From an uncultured Clostridia bacterium (GTDB lineage Bacteria; Bacillota; Clostridia; Lachnospirales; CAG-274), in assembly GCA_947632615.1 (NCBI GenBank), contig CANRPW010000010.1, forward strand, positions 1 through 64,000: a stretch of 64,000 nucleotides of DNA, read 5' to 3'. Shown one piece after another: positions 28,766-37,895 of this stretch (position 1 is its first letter; every line of letters begins with the position of its first letter). The notes beneath the pieces are model-generated. The model worked only from the letters and a program-made list of their open reading frames with translations. It was not told the DNA's origin and ran no database searches. The translations under genes were made by a program, and so were the position numbers.

Positions 28766-28906
28766 GCCTCCGCTTAATTTTTGCGCCGCAGGCACAAAAA
28801 TTAAGCGAGGCCGCGGGGCGAGGGCGAAGGACGGGACGTGAAGGGCAGAAAGAACCCGAAGGGCTCTTTCTGCCCTTCACGTCCCGTCCTTCGCCCTCGC
28901 CCCGCG
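28766..28906. repeat. Two-part intergenic palindrome with a 46-bp stem
   Basis: The short hairpin is 28766-28811 (about 18-bp stem with a one-base bulge). The long hairpin is 28812-28906: two 46-base arms with one mismatch and loop GAA. The outer end reads CGCGGGGCGAGG, close to that of the copy at 3974. It lies between the ftsK stop and fhs on the leftward transcripts. Confidence 0.94.
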
Positions 28907-29132
28907 ACTCCTGCAGTTGGTCGGTAACCCGTATATTTTGTTTTCCCCGGCGGCAACCATCCGATGTTGTAGCCGATACGCAAGCCCGTCGCATATTAGC
29001 GCCGACCGACTATCGGCTCCACCCACAGTAAGATCACACCGAGGCGGGAAGAATTTGAGGGGTGGGTGGCCGGGGCTTTTTTCTACAGCCGATGCGCCCC
29101 GGGCAAAAGCCGATACGCTCAGAATTGCTTTT
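28907..29132. other. GC-rich spacer with a likely degenerate repeat
   Basis: No open frame here looks coding. The stretch near 29050-29110 (GGGTGGCCGGGGCTTTT followed later by AAAAGCCG) resembles the sequence leading into the cloverleaf elements at 51432 and 51604, but the inner stems are not preserved. I read it as a decayed or partial relative. Confidence 0.4.
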
Positions 29133-32100
29133 TTAGATATAATCCCTATGCCTCTGGGAATACTCGCTCCATTCTTCCTTATCCATCAAAACAACTCTTG
29201 GCTTAGAGCCATTTTCAGGTCCTATTATTCCTCTGTCTTCCAGATCGTCTATTATTCTTGCTGCCCTATTATAGCCTATCTGAAACTGTCTTTGTATAAG
29301 CGAAGTTGATGCCTTGCGGCTTTTTACCACATAAGCTATAACATCATCTATAAGCTCATCCTGACCTTTGTCCTGAATGTTTCCAAAACCTCCGCCATCT
29401 ACGGTCTCGGGGTTTTCTATGCTGCGTATTATCTCCTGATCGTAATTTGGCGTATCCGTTTTTATATGATCCACAACACGCTTTATCTCATCGTTGTTAA
29501 TAAAAGCTCCCTGCACTCTTAAGACTCTGTCCATTTCTATTGTTTTAAGAAGCATATCGCCCTTACCTATGAGCTTTTCTGCTCCCGACTCGTCAAGAAT
29601 TATTCTTGAATTTATAGACTGAGCCACAGAGAAGGCAATTCTTGAAGGGATATTACTCTTTATAACGCCCGTTATAACATCCGAGGATGGTCTTTGTGTA
29701 GCAACTATAAGGTGTATGCCTGCCGCTCTTGCAAGCTGAGTAAGCCTTTGAATGTGTCCTTCAACCTCTTTTTTGGCAACAAGCATAAGGTCTGCAAGCT
29801 CGTCTATTATAATGACTATCTTGTATAAAGGCTTTTCGCTGTTTTTCTTAAGATATTCATTATATTCATCAAGATTTCTCACGCCCACATCGGCGCAGAG
29901 CTTATATCTGTGCATCATTTCCGTACAAGCCCAATTAAGAGCTGCCGCTGCCTTTGTAGGATCGGTAACAACAGGCAAGAGAAGGTGAGGTATGCCGTTA
30001 TATACATTAAGCTCTACCATTTTGGGATCGACCATTATAAGCCTTACCTCATCGGGGCTTGCTTTGAACAAAATACAGTTTATAAGAGTATTTATACAAA
30101 CCGACTTACCCGAGTTTGTAGCTCCGGCTATAAGAAAATGTGGCGCTTTTGCAATATCTCTTACAATTACGTTTCCGGCAACGTCCTTACCCAAAGCAAA
30201 TGTCAGCTTTGACTTTGACATCTGGAACTTCTTTGATGCGACTACCTCAGAAAAATATACCGTCGACGGATTTTCGTTGGGTATTTCTATTCCCACGGCA
30301 GTCTTGCCGGGAATAGGCGCTTCGATTATAATATTTTCCGCCGCAAGCCTCATTGCCAGATCCTTGTCAAGGTTTGCTATGCTCTTTACCTTTGTACCCA
30401 CGGCAGGCACAAGCTCATATCTTGTGACGGTAGGGCCTTGGCTTACCTCTACGACAGTTGCATCTATCTTGAAGCTCCTGAGAGTTTCCTCAAGTATGTG
30501 AGAATTTCTTAAAAGCTCGTCACGGCTGTTCGGTCCTTTTGTATTGGGGTTTTTGTCAAGAAAGCTAAGCTTAGGGAAGCTGTATTTCTTGCTGTTTCCC
30601 GAGGGCAGTCTTTTGACTGTTTTGTCATCCCCCTCTACTACCTTGACTCTGTTTTTGACCTCATCGGGAACAGACTTTTCTTCCTTATGCTCCTCCCATG
30701 GCGGAACATCTTCGGAAATCGGTTTGTCGTTATTCTTAGCCTTTTCGTTTACTGCTTTGCCGGTGGCTTCATCTGATACTTCTGTCGTTTCGGCATTTTC
30801 GCGGTCACTTAATACGGTTTCTTCACGATCTTCATATACATCATAAACATCTTCATCATATACAGGCTCTACTGTTATAAGGCTGTCAGAGCCTTTGCTG
30901 TCATCAAAAAATTCAGACTCGGGTCTGTATTTATCCTCGGAAGAAGGCTTGACCGGTTCGGGTCTGTATGTATTATCGTTGGAAAACCTGATCTGGGGAA
31001 TTCTTCCTCTTTCTTCCCTTTCTTCCTCTTTGCCTCTATCTAAAAACGCAGGTATATATTCGGATGGGTTATTTCTTTCCTCCTCCCGATTTTTCATAAA
31101 CTCGGGCATCCTTGTTCTTTTTTCCGGCTTATACGGTTTGTTAAGAGATGTGTTTCTCACTCTCTTTATCATTATGTCGGGTCTTTCCTTTCTTTGCCCG
31201 CTTCTTTCCTTTATGTCTATTACCTCGGCACTTCTATAGCCCTTTTCTCTTCTCAGCTTATCATAATAGCTTTCTTCGGACTCCTCCGGCATATTTTCCA
31301 TTTCTCTTGCTGCCTCAGCCGGTTCTCTTCTCTTTTTTATTGCCTCGCGCCCGGTGTTGTCGGAAAGCCTTGGCGAATTATTAGACTTTACATCTATAAC
31401 AGTTGGCTTTTGTTTTGTGTCCTTTGAGGCTGTTCTTTCTCTCCGCCTCGAAGCAGGCTCAGGCTCTTCATATTCTTCGTAATATTCGTCATCATAGTCA
31501 TAATAGTCATCATAATCGTCATAATCATCATAGTCATAATAGTCATCATAACGATCTCGCTTTTCTCTGTAAAAACCGCCCTTAAGAATATCGCCTAAAA
31601 ACGCCACAAGGTTTGAAGCGATCCTAAAAGCACTCTTTCCCGAAATAAGCACTATAAGCGCTGCCATAAGGGTCAAAAATATTATAAGAGAACCTGTCCT
31701 CTTGAAAAGCACAAGAGATATGCCTCCTATAAAGCCGCCCACAAGTCCGCCGCCTATATAATCGGTATCTGTAAAGCCCTGCAAAAGCTCCCTCGGAACA
31801 AAAGGCGCGCCCGGCTCACTTACCAGAATGTGCAGTATTGAAACCACCACAACATACAGCATACATATAAGAACTGTTTTGAATTTTACACTTTCTCTGT
31901 CGCCGTGAAGATAAAGCCCAATTACCCCAAGTATAACGGCAAAGGGCAAAATATATGCTCCCACGCCGAAAAAGCCCTTCAAAACAGCCAGCACTACCTC
32001 GCCGAAAACCGTATCGGGGGCAAAAAACAAGCTGAATAAGATAAGAATCGCAAGCCCTACGGCAAGTATGCAAATCGCCTCAAAGGCAATGGGACTCAGC

Positions 32101-32267
32101 TCCTTTTGGGGCTTTTCTTCTTTTATTGTTTCAACCTGTTCTTTCTTTGCGGCAGGCTTTGCCGTTGTCTTTTTGCTTTTGGTTTTTGAAGTTTTTTTAT
32201 TTGTTTGTTTTGTGTTTTTTGTGTTTTTTTCAGCAGCCCCTGCAGCCGCTGTATTATTCTTAGCCAA
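29133..32267 (-). CDS. FtsK/SpoIIIE-family DNA translocase
   Basis: A 1044-residue membrane-anchored DNA pump. A Lys/Thr-rich N-terminus (residues 1-50) is followed by about four membrane helices (60-215), a very acidic Asp/Tyr-rich run (about 240-275), a long charged linker to about 565, and the motor domain with Walker A AGATNSGKSVCINTL (near 713) and LMLVAKKEVEGHIQRL. The C-terminal gamma winged helix (STSLIQRQFQIGYNRAARII, near 990) reads KOPS-like sites. It starts at TTG with AGGGTGATG upstream. It acts in chromosome segregation, possibly in sporulation. The linker is unusually long and tyrosine-rich. Confidence 0.95.
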   Translation of the reverse strand: MAKNNTAAAGAAEKNTKNTKQTNKKTSKTKSKKTTAKPAAKKEQVETIKEEKPQKELSPIAFEAICILAVGLAILILFSLFFAPDTVFGEVVLAVLKGFFGVGAYILPFAVILGVIGLYLHGDRESVKFKTVLICMLYVVVVSILHILVSEPGAPFVPRELLQGFTDTDYIGGGLVGGFIGGISLVLFKRTGSLIIFLTLMAALIVLISGKSAFRIASNLVAFLGDILKGGFYREKRDRYDDYYDYDDYDDYDDYYDYDDEYYEEYEEPEPASRRRERTASKDTKQKPTVIDVKSNNSPRLSDNTGREAIKKRREPAEAAREMENMPEESEESYYDKLRREKGYRSAEVIDIKERSGQRKERPDIMIKRVRNTSLNKPYKPEKRTRMPEFMKNREEERNNPSEYIPAFLDRGKEEEREERGRIPQIRFSNDNTYRPEPVKPSSEDKYRPESEFFDDSKGSDSLITVEPVYDEDVYDVYEDREETVLSDRENAETTEVSDEATGKAVNEKAKNNDKPISEDVPPWEEHKEEKSVPDEVKNRVKVVEGDDKTVKRLPSGNSKKYSFPKLSFLDKNPNTKGPNSRDELLRNSHILEETLRSFKIDATVVEVSQGPTVTRYELVPAVGTKVKSIANLDKDLAMRLAAENIIIEAPIPGKTAVGIEIPNENPSTVYFSEVVASKKFQMSKSKLTFALGKDVAGNVIVRDIAKAPHFLIAGATNSGKSVCINTLINCILFKASPDEVRLIMVDPKMVELNVYNGIPHLLLPVVTDPTKAAAALNWACTEMMHRYKLCADVGVRNLDEYNEYLKKNSEKPLYKIVIIIDELADLMLVAKKEVEGHIQRLTQLARAAGIHLIVATQRPSSDVITGVIKSNIPSRIAFSVAQSINSRIILDESGAEKLIGKGDMLLKTIEMDRVLRVQGAFINNDEIKRVVDHIKTDTPNYDQEIIRSIENPETVDGGGFGNIQDKGQDELIDDVIAYVVKSRKASTSLIQRQFQIGYNRAARIIDDLEDRGIIGPENGSKPRVVLMDKEEWSEYSQRHRDYI

Positions 32268-32360
32268 AATTCATCACCCTGTAGATCCTGTAAATATAGT
32301 TAATAAAATTATACCATTTTTTTTAAAATTTGTACATATTTTATTTATTAAATTTTATTG

Positions 32361-32487
32361 CCCCCTGTCCGCTTACCGCCATAGGCGGATATGCGGACAA
32401 GGGAGCCGCGACCGGGGAGCGAGGCAGGAAGCAAGAGGGAGCGGACGGGTCCGCTCCCTCTTGCTTCCTGCCTCGCTCCCCGGTCGC
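32361..32487. repeat. Two-part intergenic palindrome with a perfect 39-bp stem
   Basis: An imperfect short hairpin (about 32361-32403) is followed by 32408-32487, whose 39-base arms are perfect reverse complements around a 2-base loop. It starts 26 bases after the stop of the P-type-ATPase-like gene and precedes ftsK. Confidence 0.93.
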
Positions 32488-32513
32488 TAAGCCGCAGTCT
32501 TTTCGGCGAAGGT

Positions 32514-33869
32514 CTATATTTTAAAGCCCTTTATAATGCCAAAGAGCATAAACGGCAAAAGACTGAGAAGAACGGCATCAAACCAAAGCCCGCCGCTTAA
32601 AGATGCAAAGCCAAACAACAGCGAAACAGGCATCTGAACAACGCCAAACACAATAACAACGCCTGCCAAAAATGAAAGGTTTAAAAATACATTTTCAAAA
32701 AGCCGTCCCTCTCTCATATTAAAGCCATGAAAAAGCTGTGACATACAAAGTGTGCAAAATGCCATTGTCCGCCCTGTCTTTATGCCGGCATAAATACAGC
32801 CGAAGGCAAAGGCGGCAAGAGATACTCCGCCTATGACTATCCCCTCAAAAAGCAGAAGTGACATAAAGCCCGAGGTAAAAATAATGTTGGGTTTTGGCTG
32901 TCTTTTCATTATGCTTTTGCTGCAGGGCTCAAGCGCCATTGCTACTACAGGCAGGCAGTCTGTAACAAGATTTACCATAAGCAGGTGACTGCCCAAAAGG
33001 GGCAGGGGCGACCCAAACACCATAGCGGCAAAAATGGTTATAAGCTCTCCAATATTGCAGGATACAAGAAAGTGTATGCTCTTTTTAAGATTATCAAAAA
33101 TTTTCCGTCCTGTTTTAATGCTTGTTCCTATGCTTTTTTCGTTTTCAAATATAATATGAGCGTATTTATAAAGCTCTTTATTTTCTTTAAATGTCCCTGC
33201 TATATCCGCATACCTCATAAGAGGTATATCTTCTTCACCTTCACCTATAACGCCTATTATGCAGTTTTTCCTTTTAAATTTCACAAATGCCCTTTTTTCT
33301 TTTATATCTATAAGCCTTATGCCTGCCCCTCTTATAAGCTCCTTATTTTCAAGTCTTTCAAGCCTCATAAAAAGAACCTCCACCTGCCCCAGTCCTTCGG
33401 CGGATGAAAGCCTCCTTATCTGCACACCCTCAGCCTTAAGGCTGCATATTCCTTTGGAAAGCATTATAGTCACAATAACAGGCAGCCCCTCGGGTATGGC
33501 AGCCACCGCAAGGCTCACCGACGTTACAAGCATATCCTTTGTATTCTCTCCTCTTATAAGCCCGAACAAAAAAATACAGGCGCAAAGCGCTACGCACAAA
33601 AAGCAAAGCCTGACCCCGGTATGAGAAAGCCTTTTTTGCAGGGGCGTGGGTCTGTCATTTACGCTGTCGCCTAATATCATCTCTGCCCTGTATTCCTGCA
33701 CGGCTCCGAAAATGCCGTTTAATAATAATATAAGAAGTATGATAAAGCTGTCTGCCACATCCTCCGAGCCCTCAAAAGCTCTTATTATTCCTCCGCCTAC
33801 AGCAAGGGCAAGAAGCAAAATTACCGTAATATCGCTGAATTGTCTTAAGAATATTTTAATTGCCTTCAT
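32514..33869 (-). CDS. P-type ATPase relative lacking the catalytic domains
   Basis: A 451-residue membrane protein clearly related to P2-type (calcium/SERCA-like) ATPases, but only about half their length. It keeps the helices: FLRQFSDITVILLLALAV (M1), NGIFGAVQEYRAE (M2), the M4 motif AAIPEGLPVIVTIML (residues 122-136), and LVSCNIGELITIF to VNLVTDCLPVVAMALEP. The actuator domain (TGES) is reduced to about 7 residues at 64-70. The DKTGT site and nucleotide domain are missing: after SAEGLGQVEVLF comes about 40 residues, then GEGEEDIPLMRYADIAG where functional pumps have GDGVNDAPAL. AGAGGG precedes its ATG and the frame is intact, so it seems to be expressed. It cannot be a normal pump. Confidence 0.85.
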   Translation of the reverse strand: MKAIKIFLRQFSDITVILLLALAVGGGIIRAFEGSEDVADSFIILLILLLNGIFGAVQEYRAEMILGDSVNDRPTPLQKRLSHTGVRLCFLCVALCACIFLFGLIRGENTKDMLVTSVSLAVAAIPEGLPVIVTIMLSKGICSLKAEGVQIRRLSSAEGLGQVEVLFMRLERLENKELIRGAGIRLIDIKEKRAFVKFKRKNCIIGVIGEGEEDIPLMRYADIAGTFKENKELYKYAHIIFENEKSIGTSIKTGRKIFDNLKKSIHFLVSCNIGELITIFAAMVFGSPLPLLGSHLLMVNLVTDCLPVVAMALEPCSKSIMKRQPKPNIIFTSGFMSLLLFEGIVIGGVSLAAFAFGCIYAGIKTGRTMAFCTLCMSQLFHGFNMREGRLFENVFLNLSFLAGVVIVFGVVQMPVSLLFGFASLSGGLWFDAVLLSLLPFMLFGIIKGFKI

Positions 33870-33974
33870 ATAATACCCTCTTAAAATACCTTGTTATTTA
33901 TATTCAAACAAATGCTTGCTTCATTACTCAAATAATGATAAAATAATATAGATTTGTATAAAGGAGTTTTGCTT

Positions 33975-34811
33975 ATGAAAAACAGGATCAACTTCCCCAG
34001 ATATTGGAAATTTTTTACCCTCGGCTTTATGATGCTCAGCTGGATAATACTTGTATATTTTATGCGCCTTTCCGAATGGGTGCTTATTCCCGAATTTTTG
34101 CTTTACCTTGCTGTGTGCGGACTTATTTTTTATCCTTACACATTGGGTATAATAGGCAATTATTGGTACACTATAAAGCATTTTACAAAGGCATATAAAT
34201 ATTTTGACAAAGCAGTGGCAAAGGGCACTCATCATGTAAAAGCCTTATATCTTTACGCCCTCAGACTTCTTCAGGACGGCAACGGCAAAGAGGCTCTTAA
34301 ATATTTTGAGCTGGCGGAAAAATACAACTTTAACGTGCTTATGGAAAAGTATATAATACTTTCAAAAAGCAGCTGCTATTGGATAATGGGGGATATAGAA
34401 AAGTCAATAGAGCTTTTGGAAGGGCTTATAAGCAGATTTTCTTATATATCTACAGACGCTTATACCACCCTCGGCTATCTCTATTTTTTAAAGGGCGACC
34501 TTGAAAAGGCAGAGGAATATACAAACAAGGCTTTGGAGGATACCCCCGAAAATTCATCGGCTTGGGACAACATGGGGCAGATATACTACAAAAAGGGCGA
34601 GCTTGAAAAGGCTAAAGAATATTTCACAAAAGCCCTCTCTTATAAAAACCTTGTAGACAGCTTTTATTTTATGGGAAGGATAAGCGAGGAAGAAAACAAC
34701 AAAGAACAGGCTCTTGAATATTATAAAAAAGCCTCAGAATGTAATATTTCGGCACTTAATACGGTTACAAGGGAAGAAATTGAAAACAGAATAAATACTC
34801 TTGCAAAATAG
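33975..34811 (+). CDS. Membrane-anchored TPR protein
   Basis: About 278 residues from the ATG at 33975, which has AAGGAG 8 bases upstream. Two N-terminal membrane helices (about residues 10-28 and 35-57) are followed by about five tetratricopeptide repeats (residues 65-265; examples DAYTTLGYLYFLKGDLEKAE and AWDNMGQIYYKKGELEKAKE). TPRs mediate protein binding, so it likely scaffolds a membrane complex; the partner is unknown. It is a single gene ending in the palindrome at 34854. Confidence 0.8.
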   Translation: MKNRINFPRYWKFFTLGFMMLSWIILVYFMRLSEWVLIPEFLLYLAVCGLIFYPYTLGIIGNYWYTIKHFTKAYKYFDKAVAKGTHHVKALYLYALRLLQDGNGKEALKYFELAEKYNFNVLMEKYIILSKSSCYWIMGDIEKSIELLEGLISRFSYISTDAYTTLGYLYFLKGDLEKAEEYTNKALEDTPENSSAWDNMGQIYYKKGELEKAKEYFTKALSYKNLVDSFYFMGRISEEENNKEQALEYYKKASECNISALNTVTREEIENRINTLAK

Positions 34812-34853
34812 CAACATCGGGCGGCTTCGTGCATATTATATGTATGGGTCGCC

Positions 34854-34978
34854 CCTTATTTTCAGATAAGCCCCCGGCTTATCTGAAAACAAGGAGCCGC
34901 GGGGCGGGGGAAGCGAAAAGCAGGCGAAGGGGCGGACAAGTCCGCCCCTTCGCCTGCTTTTCGCTTCCCCCGCCCCGC
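34854..34978. repeat. Two-part intergenic palindrome with a perfect 38-bp stem
   Basis: The short hairpin is 34854-34894 (18-base arms, one mismatch). The long hairpin is 34899-34978, with perfect 38-base arms and loop CAAG. The outer end reads GCGGGGCGGGGG. It lies between the TPR gene end and the feo promoter, 49 bases upstream of the -35 element. Confidence 0.95.
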
Positions 34979-35027
34979 AGTCACAAGCAGTCGGTTTGCA
35001 GAGCCTTAAATTTTTTAAAAATGTCTG

Positions 35028-35056
35028 TTGACAAAATTATTTGGTTGTGGTATTCT
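35028..35056 (+). promoter_or_regulatory. feo operon promoter
   Basis: A consensus TTGACA (35028-35033) and TATTCT (35051-35056) are 17 bases apart, just upstream of the palindromic operator. Confidence 0.75.
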
Positions 35057-35060
35057 AACT

Positions 35061-35098
35061 TTAGTTAGCGATAACTAATATATGTTAGCTATAGCAAA
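35061..35098 (+). promoter_or_regulatory. Tandem palindromic operator, probably iron-responsive
   Basis: The 18-mer TTAGTTAGCGATAACTAA (35061-35078) is a palindrome with 7-base arms. A weaker copy, GTTAGCTATAGCAAA, starts 20 bases after the same core. Both lie directly after the -10 box of the feo promoter, where a repressor would block transcription. The TTAG/CTAA ends recall DtxR/IdeR-type boxes more than the classical Fur box; the regulator is not in the window. Confidence 0.6.
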
Positions 35099-35118
35099 TA
35101 TATTGGAGGTAATACATC

Positions 35119-35334
35119 ATGCCGCTTTCACTTTGCCCCATAGGGGAAGAAAACATTATAAAACGTATAGGCGGAAGGGAAGAAATACGCCATCATCTTG
35201 AAAACCTCGGCTTTACAGCAGGGGGCGTTGTAAAGATAATCTCCGCCTCAAACGGAAACATAATTGTAAACATAAAGGAGTCAAGGGTTGCTGTAAGCAA
35301 GGAAATGGCTTCTAAAATAATAGTAGGAGGATAA
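35119..35334 (+). CDS. feoA: FeoA-domain protein (first copy)
   Basis: A 71-residue SH3-like protein of the FeoA family, which supports the FeoB ferrous-iron channel. Typical features are MPLSLCPIGEENIIKRIGG near the start, ENLGFTAGGVVKII and the C-terminal ISRVAVSKEMASKIIV-like strand. GGAGGT stands upstream. It is followed two bases later by a second feoA. Confidence 0.92.
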   Translation: MPLSLCPIGEENIIKRIGGREEIRHHLENLGFTAGGVVKIISASNGNIIVNIKESRVAVSKEMASKIIVGG

Positions 35335-35335
35335 T

Positions 35336-35557
35336 ATGAAAACACTAAAGGACGCTAAGGTAGGGGAGACCCTCACCGTTACCAAAATTACAGGCATAGG
35401 AGCTGTAAAACGAAGGATAATGGACATGGGCATAACAAAGGGCACATCCGTATATATACGCAAGGTCGCCCCTTTGGGAGATCCCGTTGAAATAACCGTG
35501 CGCGGCTATGAGCTTTCACTCAGAAAAGCCGATGCGGAAATGATATTGGCAGAGTAA
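35336..35557 (+). CDS. feoA: FeoA-domain protein (second copy)
   Basis: A 73-residue FeoA-type SH3-like protein (LKDAKVGETLTVTKITGIG, RRIMDMGITKGTSVYIRKV, GYELSLRKADAEMI). It differs strongly from the first copy, so the pair is not a recent duplication and the two may bind different parts of FeoB. It starts 2 bases after the first feoA and is followed by feoB after 14 bases. Confidence 0.93.
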   Translation: MKTLKDAKVGETLTVTKITGIGAVKRRIMDMGITKGTSVYIRKVAPLGDPVEITVRGYELSLRKADAEMILAE

Positions 35558-35571
35558 AGGAGGACATACAA

Positions 35572-37884
35572 ATGAACATTGCTTTGGCAGGAAACCCTAA
35601 CAGCGGAAAGACAACACTTTTCAACGCACTTACAGGCTCTAACCAATTTGTGGGAAACTGGCCCGGAGTCACTGTTGAAAAAAAGGAGGGTCGGCTTAAA
35701 TTTCAAAAAGACGTTAAAATAACCGACCTTCCGGGAATTTACTCCCTCTCCCCATACACACTTGAAGAGGTGGTAGCAAGAAACTATCTTATAAACGAAC
35801 GCCCGGACGTTATTTTAAACATAGTTGACGGCTCTAACCTTGAAAGAAATCTTTACCTTACAACTCAGCTTGCGGAGCTTGGTATTCCTGTTGTGGTGGC
35901 AATAAATATGATGGATATAGTTGAAAAAGCAGGGGATAATATAAACATTGCCGCCCTCTCCATGCGTCTTGGCTGCAAGGTAGTCAAAATATCCGCTCTT
36001 AAAGGGACGGGCATAAAGGAAGCCGCAAAGGAGGCAATAAAGGCAGCGGAGAAGGGCGGCTTTGAGCCTGTGCACAGCTTTTCCGGCGAGGTAGAGCATG
36101 CCATAGCCCACATTGAAGACATAATCAAAGGCAAAGTAGAGAAAAAACAGGAAAAATGGTTTGCCATAAAATTATTTGAAGGCGATAAAAAGGTAATGGA
36201 GAGCCTTAAGCTTGACTCTGCTATAGTAGACGAAATTAAAAAAGTCGTTTCTCAAGTGGAAAAGGAATTTGACGACGACTGCGAAAGCATTATCACCAAC
36301 GAAAGATACGTTTACATAGCCTCAATATTAAAGGGCACATACAAAAAAGCGAACCGCGGTTCTCTCACCGTTTCCGACAAAATAGACAAGGTCGTAACAA
36401 ACAGAATACTTGCCCTGCCTATATTTGCGGTAATTATGTTTATAGTGTATTATATATCCGTTACCACTGTAGGCACTATTGCCACAGACTGGGCAAATGA
36501 CGGTGTGTTCGGCGACGGCTGGCACCTTTTCGGCATAGGCACGGCTCAATATGAAGAAGCTGTGGAAGAATACGAAGCGGTTGCAAATTCGGCGGAAGGG
36601 GAGTATACTATAAGCGAAGATACTGAAATTACAGAGCCTGACCCCGGGGACTACGGTATATGGATTCCCGGTGTGCCTGTTATTGTTGAGGGCTTTCTTG
36701 ACAAAATAGGCTGTGCCGACTGGCTTTCGGGGCTTATACTTGACGGCATAGTAGGTGGAGTAGGGGCTGTTCTGGGCTTTGTGCCTCAGATGCTCATACT
36801 GTTTATGTTCTTAGCCTTTCTTGAAGCCTGCGGATATATGGCAAGGGTAGCCTTTATTATGGACAGGATATTCAGAAAATTCGGTCTTTCGGGCAAGTCA
36901 TTCATACCTATGCTGATAGGCACGGGCTGCGGAGTTCCCGGTATAATGGCTTCCCGTACCATAGAAAGCGAACGTGACCGCAGAATGACAATTATGACTA
37001 CCACCTTCATACCCTGCGGCGCAAAGCTGCCTATAATAGCCCTCATTGCAGGCGCTCTTTTCGGCGGCGCCTGGTGGGTAGCCCCAAGTGCATATTTTGT
37101 TGGGGTGGCTGCCATCATATTTTCGGGCATAATACTTAAGAAAACCACTATGTTTGCAGGCGATCCCGCTCCCTTTGTAATGGAGCTGCCTGCATACCAT
37201 ATGCCTACCGTAGGAAACGTACTCAGAAGTATGTGGGAGAGGGGCTGGTCCTTCATTAAAAAGGCAGGTACTATTATACTTCTTGCCACAATACTCGTAT
37301 GGTTTCTTTCGGGCTATGGCTTTGGAGAGGGCGGCTTCGGGGCTGTCGGCATGGACGAAAGTTTGCTTGCATCTATTGGCAGATGTATCGCCTTTATATT
37401 CAAGCCCTTAGGCTTTGGCGACTGGAAGGCTGCCGTTGCCTGTGTAACAGGACTTATAGCAAAGGAAAACGTAGTTGGCACTTTCGGCGTACTTTTCAGA
37501 CCCGATATTTCAGAAGTAGCAGAAAACGGCATGGAGATATGGTCTAACCTTGCCAGCTCCTTTGCAGAAACAGGGGGAAGCGCCGCTATAGCAGGCTATG
37601 CCTATTTGGTATTTAATCTTCTCTGCGCACCCTGCTTTGCGGCAATAGGCGCTATAAGAAGAGAAATGAATTCCGGCAAGTGGACACTTTTCGCCATAGG
37701 CTATCAGTGTATATTTGCTTACTGCGCAGGGCTTGTTATATATCAGCTTGCAATGGCAATTACAGGTTCGCCAAACCCGGCAGGGCTTATTGCGGCGGGA
37801 CTTATTATAATAATTGCGCTGTATCTTCTTTTCAGACCCAATAAGTCGGCGGCTTCCGAAAGGAGCATAAGCAGAGCAGCTTAA
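35572..37884 (+). CDS. feoB: Ferrous iron transport protein B
   Basis: A 770-residue membrane protein. The N-terminal G domain has G1 GNPNSGKTTLFN, G3 DLPGIYSL and G4 NMMD, followed by the helical GDI-like domain. About ten membrane helices follow, including the gate motifs GTGCGVPGIMASRTIESERD and TTFIPCGAKLPIIALI. A periplasmic or loop insertion rich in Glu (about residues 315-360) breaks the first pair of helices. It imports Fe(II) under iron limitation or anaerobiosis. GGAGG precedes the ATG. Confidence 0.97.
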   Translation: MNIALAGNPNSGKTTLFNALTGSNQFVGNWPGVTVEKKEGRLKFQKDVKITDLPGIYSLSPYTLEEVVARNYLINERPDVILNIVDGSNLERNLYLTTQLAELGIPVVVAINMMDIVEKAGDNINIAALSMRLGCKVVKISALKGTGIKEAAKEAIKAAEKGGFEPVHSFSGEVEHAIAHIEDIIKGKVEKKQEKWFAIKLFEGDKKVMESLKLDSAIVDEIKKVVSQVEKEFDDDCESIITNERYVYIASILKGTYKKANRGSLTVSDKIDKVVTNRILALPIFAVIMFIVYYISVTTVGTIATDWANDGVFGDGWHLFGIGTAQYEEAVEEYEAVANSAEGEYTISEDTEITEPDPGDYGIWIPGVPVIVEGFLDKIGCADWLSGLILDGIVGGVGAVLGFVPQMLILFMFLAFLEACGYMARVAFIMDRIFRKFGLSGKSFIPMLIGTGCGVPGIMASRTIESERDRRMTIMTTTFIPCGAKLPIIALIAGALFGGAWWVAPSAYFVGVAAIIFSGIILKKTTMFAGDPAPFVMELPAYHMPTVGNVLRSMWERGWSFIKKAGTIILLATILVWFLSGYGFGEGGFGAVGMDESLLASIGRCIAFIFKPLGFGDWKAAVACVTGLIAKENVVGTFGVLFRPDISEVAENGMEIWSNLASSFAETGGSAAIAGYAYLVFNLLCAPCFAAIGAIRREMNSGKWTLFAIGYQCIFAYCAGLVIYQLAMAITGSPNPAGLIAAGLIIIIALYLLFRPNKSAASERSISRAA

Positions 37885-37895
37885 GGAGGGATAAT

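Noticed and set aside
32514-33869. Frameshifted or interrupted full-length P-type ATPase
   Set aside because: The missing actuator and nucleotide domains are not found in other frames nearby; the gene is only 1.36 kb and reads without a break, so the domains are deleted.
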